DNA from: Xestospongia bergquistia
Lineage: Eukaryota; Porifera; Demospongiae; Haplosclerida; Petrosiidae
Assembly (NCBI GenBank): GCA_963965975.1
Contig: OZ014422.1
Span: 4,115,155-4,179,154 of the forward strand
DNA length: 64,000 nt
Reading direction: 5' to 3'
The notes under the pieces are model-generated. The model saw only the letters and a program-made list of their open reading frames with translations, made no database searches and was not told where the DNA came from. The first letter of the stretch is position 1. Each line of letters begins with the position of its first letter. This document shows positions 1-12,179 of the stretch, in pieces. The position numbers and the translations under genes are program-made.

Positions 1-634
1 AAGTCCAAATTTACTCAGAATCAACATTGTAAGCAAACACAGACAGTTCTTCAAAAATTTTATAACTTTCATATGTAACAAAAATAATATCTGGATTGTC
101 TTCTTCAAATCCAAATTGACTCTTAACCTCACTATATAGCTAAGTACAGAGTTAGGAAATGTGAAGTCAGATAGGACTAACCAAATTGTCCAAAGTAGTA
201 AAGAAAAGAAAGAAATAGCCCACAGCTATTCTAATGAAGAATAAAAATATGGCTTGAGTTTTGAGGTTGTACTTACTCCATAAACATAGAATGAATTTTG
301 CTATGTACTTGCTCACACTGTTTTAAACAATGAAAAGACAGTGCTTTAAAGGCAAGCATATTTTCCATAACACCTTAGTATATAATTATAGTTAGAGAGA
401 TCATACACAGGTATATATACTTACACTATGTGCTGGCATTAGACTTCCTGACGATGTCAGCATCCATTGTGAAACAGCAGTCTAAGCAGTTAATGTCAAT
501 ATTAATATATTAACAACATCATTGACAGTACTTGTATAGCTGATGTCGATAGAATTTTATAATTTAGATTTGGATGTTGTCAATCTTTAAAAAGCTGAAT
601 CTGGTAAACGTCATAAAGAATCCTTTCAATAAGA
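1..634. other. AT-rich intergenic DNA, no gene seen
   Basis: I see no open frame with recognisable motifs, no repeat array and no transposon end in this stretch. It borders the 3-prime tail of the minus-strand LINE. Confidence 0.5.
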
Positions 635-821
635 TTATAATTTATTTATTATTTATTATTATTATTATTAATGTCGCACACAGAAGACTGCCCAGCCACC
701 AATGGCTTATGAGTGACAAGTTAGTTACATAATAAAAGTGATATGATATAAATAAAATTTTGGATTAAATAATAAACTTACAGTGACTATACAAAACATG
801 AAAGGAAAACAAAATTAATAA

Positions 822-1250
822 TTACAAAACTAAATTTGATCTTAAAATGAACATTTCATTAAAATACAACAATGATATATGGCTGAATTCATTTGATAAA
901 ATGATAGTGAGTTTGTCTTTGTGGGGAAGTAAGTAAAAGGATGGTACTTTGGAAGTGATTGTGTTGTAAAGTTTGAGTCGTATGTTACTATACTTTGGAC
1001 AGAACAGGACAAAATGAGGTACATCTTCCATTGAATTCGTGTTGCAAAGAATACATAGTCTATCCTTTAGAGGTATCTTTGGTACATGAAAACACCCCCT
1101 CTCAACTGCTCGGGGCAGACAACCCCCATATATGGCTGCCATAGTCACACGTCTCTTTGCGATCATGTTGGCAAGCACATAACTATGTAGCAATGGCTCC
1201 TGTTGTAGTTGTCTATATATTACTAACTTACCTCCTGTCTCAGATGAAGG
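822..1250 (-). pseudogene. LINE ORF2 C-terminal Cys-rich region
   Basis: The 123-residue frame contains CILCN followed by DVPHFVLFCPKY, the Cys-Cys-His-Cys pattern found after the reverse transcriptase of many LINEs and thought to bind nucleic acid. It is preceded by AKRRVTMAAIYGG and followed by the 3-prime untranslated region and tail. It is in the same orientation as the RT half upstream, so both belong to one deleted copy. Confidence 0.7.
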
Positions 1251-1254
1251 ATCT

Positions 1255-2170
1255 AAAGGTTTATTTAGTTGAGACTGCCAGTCTTCATTGGCTATAGTGT
1301 GCCTTCTTTAAATCAATAAAACATATAAATGTATCTTTATTGAAAATTTTTCTATTTTGTGCCATTAAGTAAACAGTGAGAGCATGCTCAAGACAGTTAT
1401 GACCACTTCTAAATCCTAGTTGTTCTTGTACAAGTATTTCATTGTCTTCTAGCCAGTAAGTTAATCATTTATTTAATATACTTGTATATGCTTTAAGAAA
1501 ATTACATTGGAGGGCAATTACCCCATAATTTAAAGGGTCTGTAAGATTGCCTGATTTTGGGAGTGGTAATATATTTGCTTTATGCCATAAATTAGGGAAA
1601 CAACTAGTTAGGAAACATATTCTGAAAAGCTGGGTAATAAGAGGAATAAGATTATGATGTTTAAAGTAATCTTCATATATGTTATCAGGTCCACAAGGTT
1701 TCTTAGTAGGTGCAAGAGAAATTGCCATATGGATTTCATCAAACAAAAGGTCATCATTGAGTACAGATGTATCAAGGCATTTACTTTTAATATTTATCTA
1801 TGTAAAGTAATAATCTATATATCTGTCTTGTACAATGGAGCATTTTATATAGTTTGTAGTAAGTGTCTTTCCAAACTTTTAGTATTGTATCCTTGTTGGT
1901 ACAAATATTACCTTGTATAATGACTTCCCAGGGGATGGTTGATTTCTTGTTAAAATAACTGATAGATAGCTTTTTGACCTTCTTCAAAAATGATCTAGGA
2001 TTGTGCTTTTGTAAGTCTAATAGTTCTTGTCTTTGGGTTGAAAGAAACAGTTTTTTACGTCTAACTAGTTTGTCAAAGTTTTGTTGGAGAGTCAAATAAG
2101 ATTGCTTAATGCTTACTACTGATTTGTTTTTTAACCATGCTTTAAGTGCAAGCCTAACGTCATTCCTCAT
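1255..2170 (-). pseudogene. LINE reverse transcriptase, N-terminal half only; catalytic palm missing
   Basis: The ORF at 1787-2170 gives the basic linker between endonuclease and polymerase. The ORF at 1465-1746 contains KKPCGPDNI, then NLWHKANILPLPKSGN and LNYGVIALQ, the usual RT motif 0-1 region. It continues at 1290-1440 as EQLGFRSGHNCLEHAL and ends in FICFIDLKKAH, the start of palm motif A. From there the sequence jumps within a few tens of bases to C-terminal LINE sequence; the YADD-type motif C and the thumb are absent. This looks like an internal deletion. Confidence 0.8.
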
Positions 2171-2254
2171 AACATGAAGATCACCATCGCACCATGGTTT
2201 GTGAATTTTTTTTTGATTTTCCTTTTTACTTTTACGATTGGGAAAACTATCTAA

Positions 2255-3200
2255 TTATAATGAGTTAGAAATAAAAGAACAAAATTTAGCATAAACACTG
2301 TCCACTCCTTCACTACTAGAAATTAATGAACACAAATCATCAATATAACGTAAGGCCTCCTCATCTTCTAAATAATTCTGTGGGATAACCTGTTTAGGTA
2401 GTCTAAGAGGAAGGGAGTGCATGTGTGGTATTATGGATAGGGTTATTAAATTTAAATTCCCAAAGTAATATAGAATGATCTGGGACAAAGCTATCTATGT
2501 GAATGTTAAATTTGTCCATGAAGTCATGTATTAATTCTATTTGAAAAGATGTAATTAGGTGAAAGTTTGAGGTAGATATAATACAATAGTCTACTACTGC
2601 TGATCCTCTGTATGGACAGAGGTGTACTTATTAGAAATAGGACCAAATTGCCCATTAAGCATGCAAAAATCAGTTTCTTCTAGGAAATGTATAAAAGACA
2701 ATCCTTGTGAGTTGGTATTTAGGTCTCATATACTTCTTACTGGTAAGAACAATGGGTTAGCCTCTGGAATATTAATAGTATGCCCACAACGAGCATTGAA
2801 ATCACCACAAATAACAACATGGCCTAAGGACTGGTATTGTAGTATTTGCTGCTTCAGTATATTGAAGAATTCAAGAATAGGTGTGTTAGTTGTAACTATA
2901 GACAGTCTTTTACTTTATCATTTAAGATTGATACACTAAAGTTGTTAAAAAGATGATTAGATACTAAAAAGCCAATACCACCAAATACTTCTTTCGCTCT
3001 GTTATTTTCTATAATCCAGTTATTACCAAACTAGGTGTAATAGGGAATATCAATTTTATCATTGAATCTTAGGTGAGACTCAACAATTTCAACAATATCT
3101 CTATTAAGAGTGTGAATTACAGCTTCTCTTAAGTTACTATTTCTATGATACCAACCACCAACATTCCAACATGTACAGGTAACACAAAAAGATTTAACAC
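2255..3200 (-). pseudogene. LINE endonuclease (exonuclease-endonuclease-phosphatase fold), decayed
   Basis: The domain opens near 3165 with a TCWNVGGWY-like start, the position where APE-type LINE endonucleases have their N-motif. The motif GHVVICGDFNARCGH is readable near 2780-2825 (minus strand), matching the GDFNA catalytic signature, and PDHSILLWEF near 2465-2495 matches the SDH-type terminal motif. The enzyme would nick target DNA for target-primed reverse transcription. The parts lie in different frames with stops between them, so the domain is inactive. Confidence 0.8.
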
Positions 3201-3290
3201 ATGAGTTATTTACATTTACATTTTTTACATTAACACCACAACCAGGCCCCTTGTCAACAGATAAAATGTGCATATCAGACACCTGACCTG

Positions 3291-3758
3291 TTAATTGATT
3301 CTTTGGATGGGTGGGGAGTCTACCACAGTAGATTGAGGACACTTCTTAGCTTGAGCTGAGATCCTCTGTGCATAAGTGTGATGTACCACGGGAGTTGGTA
3401 GTAGAGGGGTTGGACGCACTTGTGATGGTTGATGTAATACTGTAGACATTGGAGTACAAGGATGTTGTTCAATAGGGAACAGTGGAGTTGGAAGTAGGGA
3501 GGGCGGGATGGGAGGTATGAGTGGTGGTAGTACTGGCTGTGACTGTGGTTGTTTTAAAGACTTCTGAATACAAGGGTGCTGTATTGTAGGGAACAGTGGA
3601 GTTGGATGTAAAAGGGTAGGGATAGAAGGTATTTGTGATGGTTGAGGTAATGGGTGATGATAAAATTGATGTGGAGGAGGATGATAAGGAGATAAAACTT
3701 TCAATAAAGGCACATGGAAATAGAAAATAGTATAAGCTGAAATCCAGTGTGGTACCAT
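3291..3758 (-). CDS. Proline-rich ORF upstream of LINE endonuclease (possible ORF1 remnant)
   Basis: A 155-residue open frame very rich in Pro, His, Thr and Gln lies immediately upstream of and in the same direction as the endonuclease, overlapping its first part. The DNA contains imperfect internal repeats coding for segments such as PTPLFP and QHPCI, which explains the composition. It could be the end of an ORF1-like protein or the N-terminal extension of ORF2. No zinc knuckle, RRM or coiled coil is visible, so no function can be assigned. Confidence 0.35.
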   Translation of the reverse strand: MVPHWISAYTIFYFHVPLLKVLSPYHPPPHQFYHHPLPQPSQIPSIPTLLHPTPLFPTIQHPCIQKSLKQPQSQPVLPPLIPPIPPSLLPTPLFPIEQHPCTPMSTVLHQPSQVRPTPLLPTPVVHHTYAQRISAQAKKCPQSTVVDSPPIQRIN

Positions 3759-3759
3759 A

Positions 3760-4500
3760 ATTATACAAAGCTAAGGACTGCAACATGAAGTATATACCAG
3801 ACAAGAAAATGCACTTGTATTAGAGCATATACGTATGGCCTTAATGGAGATGTTTCTGTAATTGCTTGATGCCATCACTTGACTTCAGATTGAATACATT
3901 CAAATGATCTTTCATAATATTTATTATATATGAATTTAAATCTTTGAGATTTTGAACCAGAGTTATAACCTGTACAAAGATGTTTGATATTGTCTCAAAA
4001 TACAAGTGTGGATAGCAAAATGATTGAATGCATAGATATGTTGCTAATAAAAGTTAAACTTTAACACATAAAGTAATCATAAAATGCTATATGTTAAATT
4101 GAAAAGTATATAATTGTATATGTGACAATAAATATTAAAATGGTACAAAGTTTGAATGAAAGCTTGCATATTAAGAGTTGGTATGACATAAATATTGATG
4201 CTTGTTAATTTAGAGCTTACGATAATGGTTGTGCCATACACTGTTAAAATCAATCAATTTTAATAACAAAACTGCATGTGTGGATTATTGTGAAATCTAG
4301 AATTATTGTGATTCTACTCATTGTATATTTATTGTCATGGGAACAAAATTATACAGTGAGTAATTCATATGAATTTTGGATTTGATAGTAATCCACCAAT
4401 GTAAGCTACAAATTAATTGTTAAACAACAAATAATTTTAGGCTTATATACGTACACAACTTAAGTGTGCACACACACTTGCTTATATGAGTATGAAATTA
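3760..4500. other. AT-rich DNA, no gene seen
   Basis: Only short frames occur here and no repeat structure or protein motif could be supported. It separates the LINE from the gypsy fragment. Confidence 0.4.
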
Positions 4501-4524
4501 CTTCTTGAGAGAATTACTCAACTG

Positions 4525-4760
4525 TTGAAAAGGAGTCACTTGCTATTAAACTCATCTTTAAGGTGTACCTTTTAGGAAAGTTGTTCACTGTTCAGACTGA
4601 CCATAGAGCCATCAAGTGGTTACATTCTTTTCAAACACTGATGCTATACAAAACAATGCAGTGTTCAACTCCAACAGTACCAGTTCGAGTTGTTCATCAT
4701 CTGGTGAGTAAAAACGGTAATGCTAACACCCTTTTGAGATGTACTTTCTTAAATGCCCGA
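4525..4760 (+). pseudogene. Ty3/gypsy RNase H fragment
   Basis: The frame reads SLAIKLIFKVYLLGKLFTVQ and then TDHRAIKWLHSF, matching the gypsy RNase H core (a YLLG.F.V.TDH.A..WL pattern with the catalytic Asp of TDH). It ends in VVHHLVSKNGNANTL, a degraded form of the GxxN.NADALSR tether that precedes the integrase. Reverse transcriptase and integrase are not found next to it. It is an isolated scrap of an LTR element. Confidence 0.75.
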
Positions 4761-4779
4761 GCTTTACTTGTTTCTTAAG

Positions 4780-5415
4780 GAGATAGGAGTTGAGGTAAGT
4801 AATCTATAGGTTTAAATTTTATTCTTGTCAAATCTAACGTATTCTTATAATTATTGTATTAATGTTTCAAATGTTAATTTGTACTTTAGTCTCATTTATA
4901 TATCAGTGCTCATGTCTTGCAGCTGATAGTTACATTGCTTCATTTGTATTGCTCCTCTTTTTCCTAATAAGTCATGACCAATATCTAGCCAGACTGTTAA
5001 TGTTTCCTAGGGTGAGACAGGACATCAAATATCCTTTCTCTGCCATCAACAGGGGTATGCTAAAATATAAAATAATACCAAATACTCCATAAAAGGTGAT
5101 TATCCACTATATCCTCTCTACATATCTAGAGACATGTGGAATGCAAATAATATTTTAAATATGGAATTCAAAAAATACTTGACAGAATATAGATATAGGC
5201 CATAGAACAAAGAGCAACTGTAGCAAAAGGACTACTCTTCCCAGGAAGTAATCTTTATTAAGATCAGCAAGTAATTTTCTGAATCCCTTCACCTTTCCTT
5301 TGTGAATGTTATCAGAATTCCTATGATAACTCCAAATTAAGAAGAAGTCTGAAATGCAGAAATGCAGATTGACCACTTTTTACATTGGTTCATATAAGTC
5401 TTATTATTTAAGCAT
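4780..5415. other. Unassigned AT-rich DNA upstream of the VPS18 remnant
   Basis: No supported gene. Short frames exist on both strands but none carries recognisable motifs. Part of it may be degraded upstream exon sequence of the VPS18-like remnant; that is only a guess from position. Confidence 0.3.
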
Positions 5416-5419
5416 TTCC

Positions 5420-6620
5420 TCAATTCAGTGGAGGTAATAAAGGAAAGTGGTATATACTGGCCACTACACATGGTAGAGTGTATCAGTTTATTGGTCCAAT
5501 ACGACCTCATTTAGAACCTCACTTCATGGAACTATTTAGTTTCTATAATGACACTGTTAAAAGTAAGATACTGGATATGTAAATATACACGTATAAGTAA
5601 GATATTATGTATGTGAAGCAGTGGAGATTAAGATCTTAAAAACATTTTTTATCTCTCCTCTCTCTTTAATTCAATTTCAAGAGATTCCTGGTATTTTATA
5701 AGAGAGTAAGTTATGTGTGTGGCCAACATATTGTAAAGATCCTCAAGCCCCTTTGCTTGATTAACTGGAGCTAGTATATATTAAAGTACATTGCTGTTTG
5801 GTGATCAGGAATGCAGAGAGAGTGTCTTTGTTGAGAAAAAACTAATACCATATCCTTATTGAAATAATAACCAATGGATAGATAGACTGACAGTTAGGTG
5901 GACAAATTAATAACTGATAATGTTAAGTGATCAGACAATTAAACAAAACAGTTAGTATTGACAGTGAAAATAATAATTAATTAAAGAGGACACAACATTA
6001 CTTGATACAAGTGGTATGAATAAGGTCAACAAACAAGATGCTTTGAATCTATTTCTCATCACAAACTTGATTCTTTAACAGATCTAGACAAAACTCAATG
6101 GACAATGTTATCAACCTGGTTAACTGAACTCTATCTTAATGAACTAGGAAATATTTATGATTAGGAAAAGATGACAGCCTTTTGAAACTATAAAAGGAAT
6201 TTCATGAGTGCTTATGTTCTCTATATGTCAAAGTAGTACTTACAATAAGGTAATCACTATATATGTCCATGTATAGTATATAATGTTACTACACATGTAT
6301 AATATATAGTGTAATTATAATGTCATATTATTAGTAAGACAAAAGAATAGTAAGACAAGATATAATCTGATCTCTAGTCACAGAGCTACTAATAATATCA
6401 TTGTATTTGCCAAACTTATGAAAGGTACCTCATATTAATAGTCTGTCTGTTAATACCTGTTATTTAAGCAATACTCTCATTACATTTTTTCTCTTATATC
6501 ATATGGACTATGATCATGTTATTACTCGCAATATTCAACAATACTGATATGAAGAGGCTCTTGATATGCTCAGTGAATGTACTATAGAAGAAGCTCTTAA
6601 AAATTAAAAACAAAGTAACA
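5420..6620 (+). pseudogene. VPS18: VPS18 (Pep3/deep orange) remnant, partial and interrupted
   Basis: VPS18 is a core subunit of the CORVET and HOPS tethering complexes on endosomes and lysosomes. Three separated segments match the family in the right order. At 5450-5560 a frame reads WYILATTHGRVYQFIGP, the end of the N-terminal beta-propeller. At 6010-6210 DALNLFLITNLDSLTDLD continues into TMLSTWLTELYLNELG, the helical CHCR region. At 6395-6600 IIVFAKLMK and then DYDHVITRNIQQ, a stop and YEEALDML match the next helices. Several hundred residues between the first two segments and the RING end are missing. In-frame TAG and TGA stops occur. It is most likely a pseudogene or gene relic. Recognition is by motif only. 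Confidence 0.6.
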
Positions 6621-6657
6621 TTTACATGCCATTCTATAGGAAAAGGATATAATACTC

Positions 6658-6702
6658 TTTTCTCTCTCTCTCTCTCTTTTTTCTCTCTCTTAGCATCTTT
6701 CA
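6658..6702 (+). repeat. CT microsatellite ending in a TTAG acceptor-like site
   Basis: A CT-rich run ends with CTCTTAG, directly downstream of the VPS18-like segment, and could have been the polypyrimidine tract of a splice acceptor. Confidence 0.5.
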
Positions 6703-6704
6703 GA

Positions 6705-7578
6705 TAATCTGATTGCTAGTGACTAACAATCTATTTTATAGTTTGACTATGACATAATCCATTGCTCAACCTCTGATTCCCCTAGATAATATTGATCAAG
6801 CACTTGACTGTTGGAAGTAACTCCCACAAGGTATCTTGTCGAATATACATAAAGGAAATATCAATGCATCCTATTTTAAAGTTTCTAAAACAGACAATAT
6901 AATTTATAAGGAAGTGTCTTAAGTTAAGGTTACTTGGATGTCTTTGCAGAAAAAGGGTGGGGTTAGGTTACGATAGTCTTGTGTCCAGATGTTCATTCCC
7001 TTAAGGTGAAAATACATCTGTATTAGTTATGGAGATTGTCTTATTAATAGCATACATCAGGTTTATGACAAATTTTAAATATTACAGACAGTGCAGTCAT
7101 TAATGACCAATTGCCACTGATAACTTGATGATCAGTATAGTTTAAGAGAGTCACAATTATAAGAGTGACAAGACACAAAAACTAACCAGTCTGAAAAATA
7201 ACAAGCACATTGTGCCAGCTACTTTCAATATATGAATGCAAAACATGCATGTGTGTGTATGTACATGAACAATCCTTACAATGCTGGGCTTCTAATACAT
7301 GCAAATTACAGGTAATGTAATTGGAATTCTAACAAAAGAAAGAAAAGTAAAGAAAGTATTAGTCAACCAGAGGTCCAAAAATTCAATAGAAATATCACCA
7401 ATTTTAACATCAGCTAGTCAATATACAATGCAAAACATGTTTGGGCTCATAATATATGTAAATCAAATTAATTATTTTATTTACTAGTTGCCCATTTTAA
7501 GTCAGAGAGCCAAAATTAATTTGAATACTTGCATGAGATCAGGATGGTTACAGTAATGATAGAAATATCTAATATGGT
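6705..7578. other. AT-rich DNA, no gene seen
   Basis: No recognisable coding segment after the VPS18-like remnant. A 62-residue frame at 7299-7487 has no motif and ordinary AT-rich composition; I do not support it as a gene. Confidence 0.4.
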
Positions 7579-7579
7579 C

Positions 7580-7985
7580 TCATCTCTTTGGTGATTCATT
7601 TGTCTGTGGTCTAATAAGGGAGACATAGGCACAGAGAGATAGCCAAGCAGAAACTCTGAGAAAATCTACGTGTGAGATTGGGAGAAAGAGTAACAGAGAC
7701 TGATCAGGAGAGAGATTGTGAGAATAAGAAAAACAGAGAGAGAGTCTGAGAGTGAGAGAGAAAGATAAAGACAGAAAGAGAGACTTAGAGACTTTGTGTG
7801 AGAGAGACCTTTGAGTAAAACTCAATGAGAAAAACACTCTAAGAGAGACGCAGAGATAAAAGAGAGGGACTGACTCTGAGATAAAGAGAGGAAGAGTGAA
7901 AAAAGATAAAGAGTGATAGAGATATAGATAGAGAGAGAGAGAGAGATGAATACAGTCTCTCAGAGCAAGTTCATCAGCCGAGTAG
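7580..7985 (-). repeat. GA-rich tract, minus-strand copy of the CT composite repeat
   Basis: Read on the minus strand this is a close relative of 25,157-25,540: the same order of CT blocks separated by GAGTCTCT spacers, and the same flank coding for ADELA-like sequence at its outer edge (7965-7980). It therefore belongs to the composite repeat family that fills 14-37.7 kb. Its right edge abuts the 143-bp satellite. Confidence 0.75.
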
Positions 7986-10900
7986 CCTTTAGTATCAGCA
8001 GTTTATATTATAAACTAAACTCAATAGTCTAAACCTTCTAAAGTCTTGAAATTAAAGACTTTAGAACGTTCATACAAACCAACTTAATAAACTTTTAATG
8101 GCAGTTTATTTAGTTAGTCCCTTTAAGTCCTTTACTCTGAGCAGTTTACTTCAGTCACTAATCAAAACCTTCTAAATTCTTTAAATTAAAGACTTTAGAA
8201 CGTTAATGCAAACAAACTTAATAAATTGTTAATAGCAGTTTATTTAGTTAGTCCCTTTAAGTCCTTTATTCTTAGCAGTTTACTTTATAAAATTTACTCA
8301 ATAGTCTAAACATTTTCATGTCTTTAAATGAATGACTCTGGAGCGTTAATGCAAACAAACTTAATAACTTTCAATGGCAGTTTATTTAGGTCGTCCTTCT
8401 AAGTCCTTTAGTCTCAGCAGTTTATTTTATAAACATAACTCAATAGGCTAAACATTCTGTAGTCTTTCAAGTAAAGACTTTAGAGCATTAATACAAACCA
8501 ACTTAATAAACTGTGAAGTCCAGTTCATTTAGTTAGTCCCTTTAAGTCCTTTACTCTGAGCAGTTTACTTTTTAAAATTCACTGAATAATCTTGACTTTC
8601 TAAAGCCTTTGAATTAAAGATTTTAGTGCGTTAATGCAAACAAACTTAATGAAATGTTAATGGCAGTTTACTTAGTTAGTCCCTTTAAGTCCTTTAATCT
8701 GAACAGTTTACTTTTTAAAGTACACTCAATAGTCTAAACCTTCTAAAGTCTTTAAATTAAAGACTTTAGAGCGTTAATGCAAACAAACTTAATAAACAGT
8801 TAATCGAAGTTTATTTAGTTAGTCTCTTTAAGTCCTTTAGTCTCAGCAGCTCATTTTATAAATTTAAATTGATAGTCTAAACCTTCTAAAGTCTTTAAAT
8901 TAAAGACTTTATAGCGTTAATGGAAACAAACTTAATAATCTCTTTAATGGGAGTTTAGTTACTTTGTCCACTTAAGTCCCTTAGAATGAGCAGTTTACTT
9001 TATAAACTTAAAACAATAGTCTAAACCTTCTAAAGTCTAAATTAAAGACCTTACAGCATTAATGCAAACAAACTTAATAAACTGTTAATGGCAATTTATT
9101 TACTTAGTCCCTTTAAGTCCTTTAGTCTCAACAGTTTATTTTATAAACTTAACTCAATAGTATAAAGCTTCTAAGATCTTTAAATTAAAGACTTTAGAGC
9201 GTTGCACAAACCAACTTAATAAACTGTTAATTCCAGTTTATTTACTTAGTCCCATTAAGTCCTTTACTCTAAGCTGCTTACTTTATAAAATACTCTCAAT
9301 AGCCTAAATCTTCTAAAGTCTTTAAATTAAAGACTTGAGAGCGTTAATGTAAACAAACTTAATAAAATGTTAATGGCAGTTTATTTAGTTAGTCTCTTTA
9401 AGGCCATTACTTTTAGTTGTTCACTTTATAAAGTTAAGTCAGTAGTCTAAACCTTCTAAAGTCCTTAAATTAAAGACTTTAGAGCATTAATGCAAACAAA
9501 CTTAGTAAACTGTTAATGGCAATTTAATTAGTTAGTCCATTTAAGTCCTTAAGACTTAGCAGGTTACTTTATAAACGTAAATCAATAGTCTAAACCTTCT
9601 AATGTGTTTAAACTAAATACTTTAGTGCTTTAATACAAACCAACTTAATAAACCTTTAATTGCAGATTATTTAGTTAGTCCTTTTAAGTCCTTTAGTCTG
9701 ACCAGTTTACTTATAAAATTCACTCAATAGTCTAAACCTTCTAAAGTCTTTAAATTAAAGACTTTAGAGCGTTAATGCAAAAAAACTTAATACTTTGTTA
9801 ATGGCAGTTTATTTAGTTAGTCCCTTTAAATCCTTTAGTTTGAGGAGTTTACTTTTTAAAATTTACTCAACTGTCTAAAACTTCTAAAGTCTTTAAATTA
9901 AAGACCTTTGAACGTTAATGCAAACGAAGTTAATAAGCTATTAATGGAGGTTTATTTACTCAGGCCCTTAGTCTCAGCAGTTTATTTTATAAACTAAACT
10001 CAATAGTCTAAACCTTCTAAAGTCCTTAAATTAAAGACTTTAGAGCGTTAATACAAACGAACTTAATAAATTGCTAATGGCAATTTTTTTATTAGTCCCT
10101 TTAAGTCCTTTAATCTTAGCAATTTACTTTATAATATTAACTCAATAGTCTAAACCTTCTAAAGTCTTTAAATTAAAAACTTTTGTGCTTTAATACAAAC
10201 CAACTTAATAAACCGTTAATTGCAGTTTATTTAGTTAGTCTCTTTAAGTTCTTCAGTTTGAGCAGTTTATTTTATAAAATACTCTCAATAATCTAAACCT
10301 TCTAAAGTCTTTAAATTAAAGACTTTAGAGCGTTAATGCAAACAAGCTTAATAAAATGTTAATGGCAGTTTATTTAGTTACTCCCTTTAAGGCCTTTACT
10401 CTTAGCAGTTTACTTTATAAAGTTAACTCAATAGTCTAAACCTTCTAAAGTCTTTAAATTAAAGACTTTAGAGCATTAATGCAAACAAACTTAACAAACT
10501 GTTAATGGCAGTTTAGTTAGTCCATTTAAGTCCTTTAGATTTAGCAGGTTACTTTGTAAACGTAAATCAATAGTCTAAACCTTGTAATGTCTTTAAATTA
10601 AATATTTTAGTGCTTTAATACAAACCAACTTAATAAACCGTTAATTGCAGCTTATTTAGTGAGTACTTTTAAGTCCTATAGTCTGAGCAGTTTACTTTAT
10701 AAAGTTCACTCAATAGTCTAAACCTTCTAAAGTCCTTTAATTAAAGATTTTAGAGCGTTAATGCAAACAAACTTGATAAAATGTTAATGGCAGTTTATTT
10801 AGTTAGTCCATTTAACTCCCTTATTCTGAGCAGTTTACATTATAAAATTCACTCAATAGTCTAAAACTTCTAAAGTCTTTAAATTAAAGACATTAGAGCG

Positions 10901-11897
10901 TTATTGGAAACAAACTTAATAAACTGTTAATTGCAGTTTATTTAGTTCTTCCCTTTAAGTCCTTTACTCTGAGCAGTTTACTTTACAAAATTCACTCAAT
11001 AATCTAAACCTTCTAAAGTCTTTAAATTAAAGACTTTAGAGCATTAATGCAAACAAACTTAATAAAATGTTAATGGCAGTTTATTTAGTTAGTCAATTTA
11101 AGTCCTTTAGTCTTAGCAGTTTACTTTATAAACTTCACTCAATAGTCTAAACCTTCTAAAGTCTTTAAATTAAAGACTTTAAAACGTTAATACAAAGAAA
11201 CTTAATAAACTGTTAATAGCAGTTTATTTAGGTAGTCACTTTAACTCCTTTAGTCTGAGCAGTTTACTTTATAAACTTGACACAGTAGTCTAGAGTTTCT
11301 TAAGTCTCTAAATTAAAGACTTTAGAGCGTTAATGCAAACAAACTTAATAAACTGTTAATGGGATCTTATTTACTTAGTCCTTTAAGTCCTTTACTCTGA
11401 GCAGTTTACTTTACAAAATTCACTCAATAATCTAAACCTTCTAATGTCTTTAAATTAAAGACTTTAGAGCATTAATGCAAACAAACTTAATAAACTGCTA
11501 ATGGCAGTTTATTTAGTTAGTCAATTTAAGTCCTTTAGTCTTAGCAGTTTACTTTATAAACTGAAATTAATAGTCTAACGCTCCTAAAGTCTTTAAATTA
11601 AAGACTTGAATGCTTTAATACACACCAACTTAGTAAACCTTTAATTGCAGTTTTTTAGTTAGTCCCATTAAGTCCTTTAGACTGAGCAGTTTACTTTATA
11701 AACTTCACTCAATGGTCTAAACCTTCTAAAGTCTTTAAATTAAAGACTTTAGAGTGTTAATGCAAACCAACTTACTAAACTGTTAATAACAGTTTATTTA
11801 GTTAGTCCCACTAAGTCCTTTAGACTGAGCAGTTTACTCTATAAACTTCACTCAATAGTCTAAACCTTGTAAAGTCTTTAAATTAAAGACTTTAAAA
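7986..11897 (+). repeat. Tandem satellite, about 143-bp unit, roughly 27 copies
   Basis: The phrase GTCTAAACCTTCTAAAGTCT recurs about every 141-144 bp across 3.9 kb, with scattered substitutions and small indels between units. Each unit contains two dyads. One is a 29-bp near-perfect palindrome, TCTAAAGTCTTTAA plus one A plus its reverse complement. The other is AATAAACTG, a 7-base loop and CAGTTTATT. The rest of the unit holds TTTAGTTAGTCCCTTTAAGT and GAGCAGTTTACTTTATAAA. No coding potential. Both dyads are conserved in most units although the sequence between them varies. Confidence 0.93.
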
Positions 11898-12179
11898 TGT
11901 TAAATGATAAAATGAAAATAAATGATACTAGTACTGAAATAAAGAGTTAGTTAAATTTAGCATTTTTTTGCTTTTTCTTGACTCATATTTAGAAATGTAT
12001 TCATTGCCTATCACATTTAAATCAAGATGATCACATACATGTTGGTGATAATGAAGAATCATCAGGTGGTTCAATCTTGCTTGGGTCATCGTGCATGTGA
12101 GATAGGACTTGATGAAAAAGATGGGAAACTGCACTAACTAGCATTTCTGTGTTGCAAAGAGGCTTAACACTGCAGTTTA

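Larger units (their letters stand above)
635..3760 (-). mobile_element. Decayed non-LTR retrotransposon (LINE) with endonuclease and reverse transcriptase
   Basis: Reading the minus strand from about 3760 down to 635 gives the order proline-rich ORF, apurinic-type endonuclease, linker, reverse transcriptase fingers and a Cys-rich C-terminal region, then a microsatellite tail of ATT/TTA units at about 640-670. This order and tail are typical of LINEs of the CR1/L2/Jockey kind; the exact clade is not resolved. The copy is broken into several frames and lacks the catalytic palm of the reverse transcriptase, so it cannot be autonomous. No target-site duplication was identified. Confidence 0.85.

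Noticed and set aside
7986-11897. CRISPR-like array
   Set aside because: The 143-bp units are head-to-tail repeats without unique spacers, in eukaryotic DNA.
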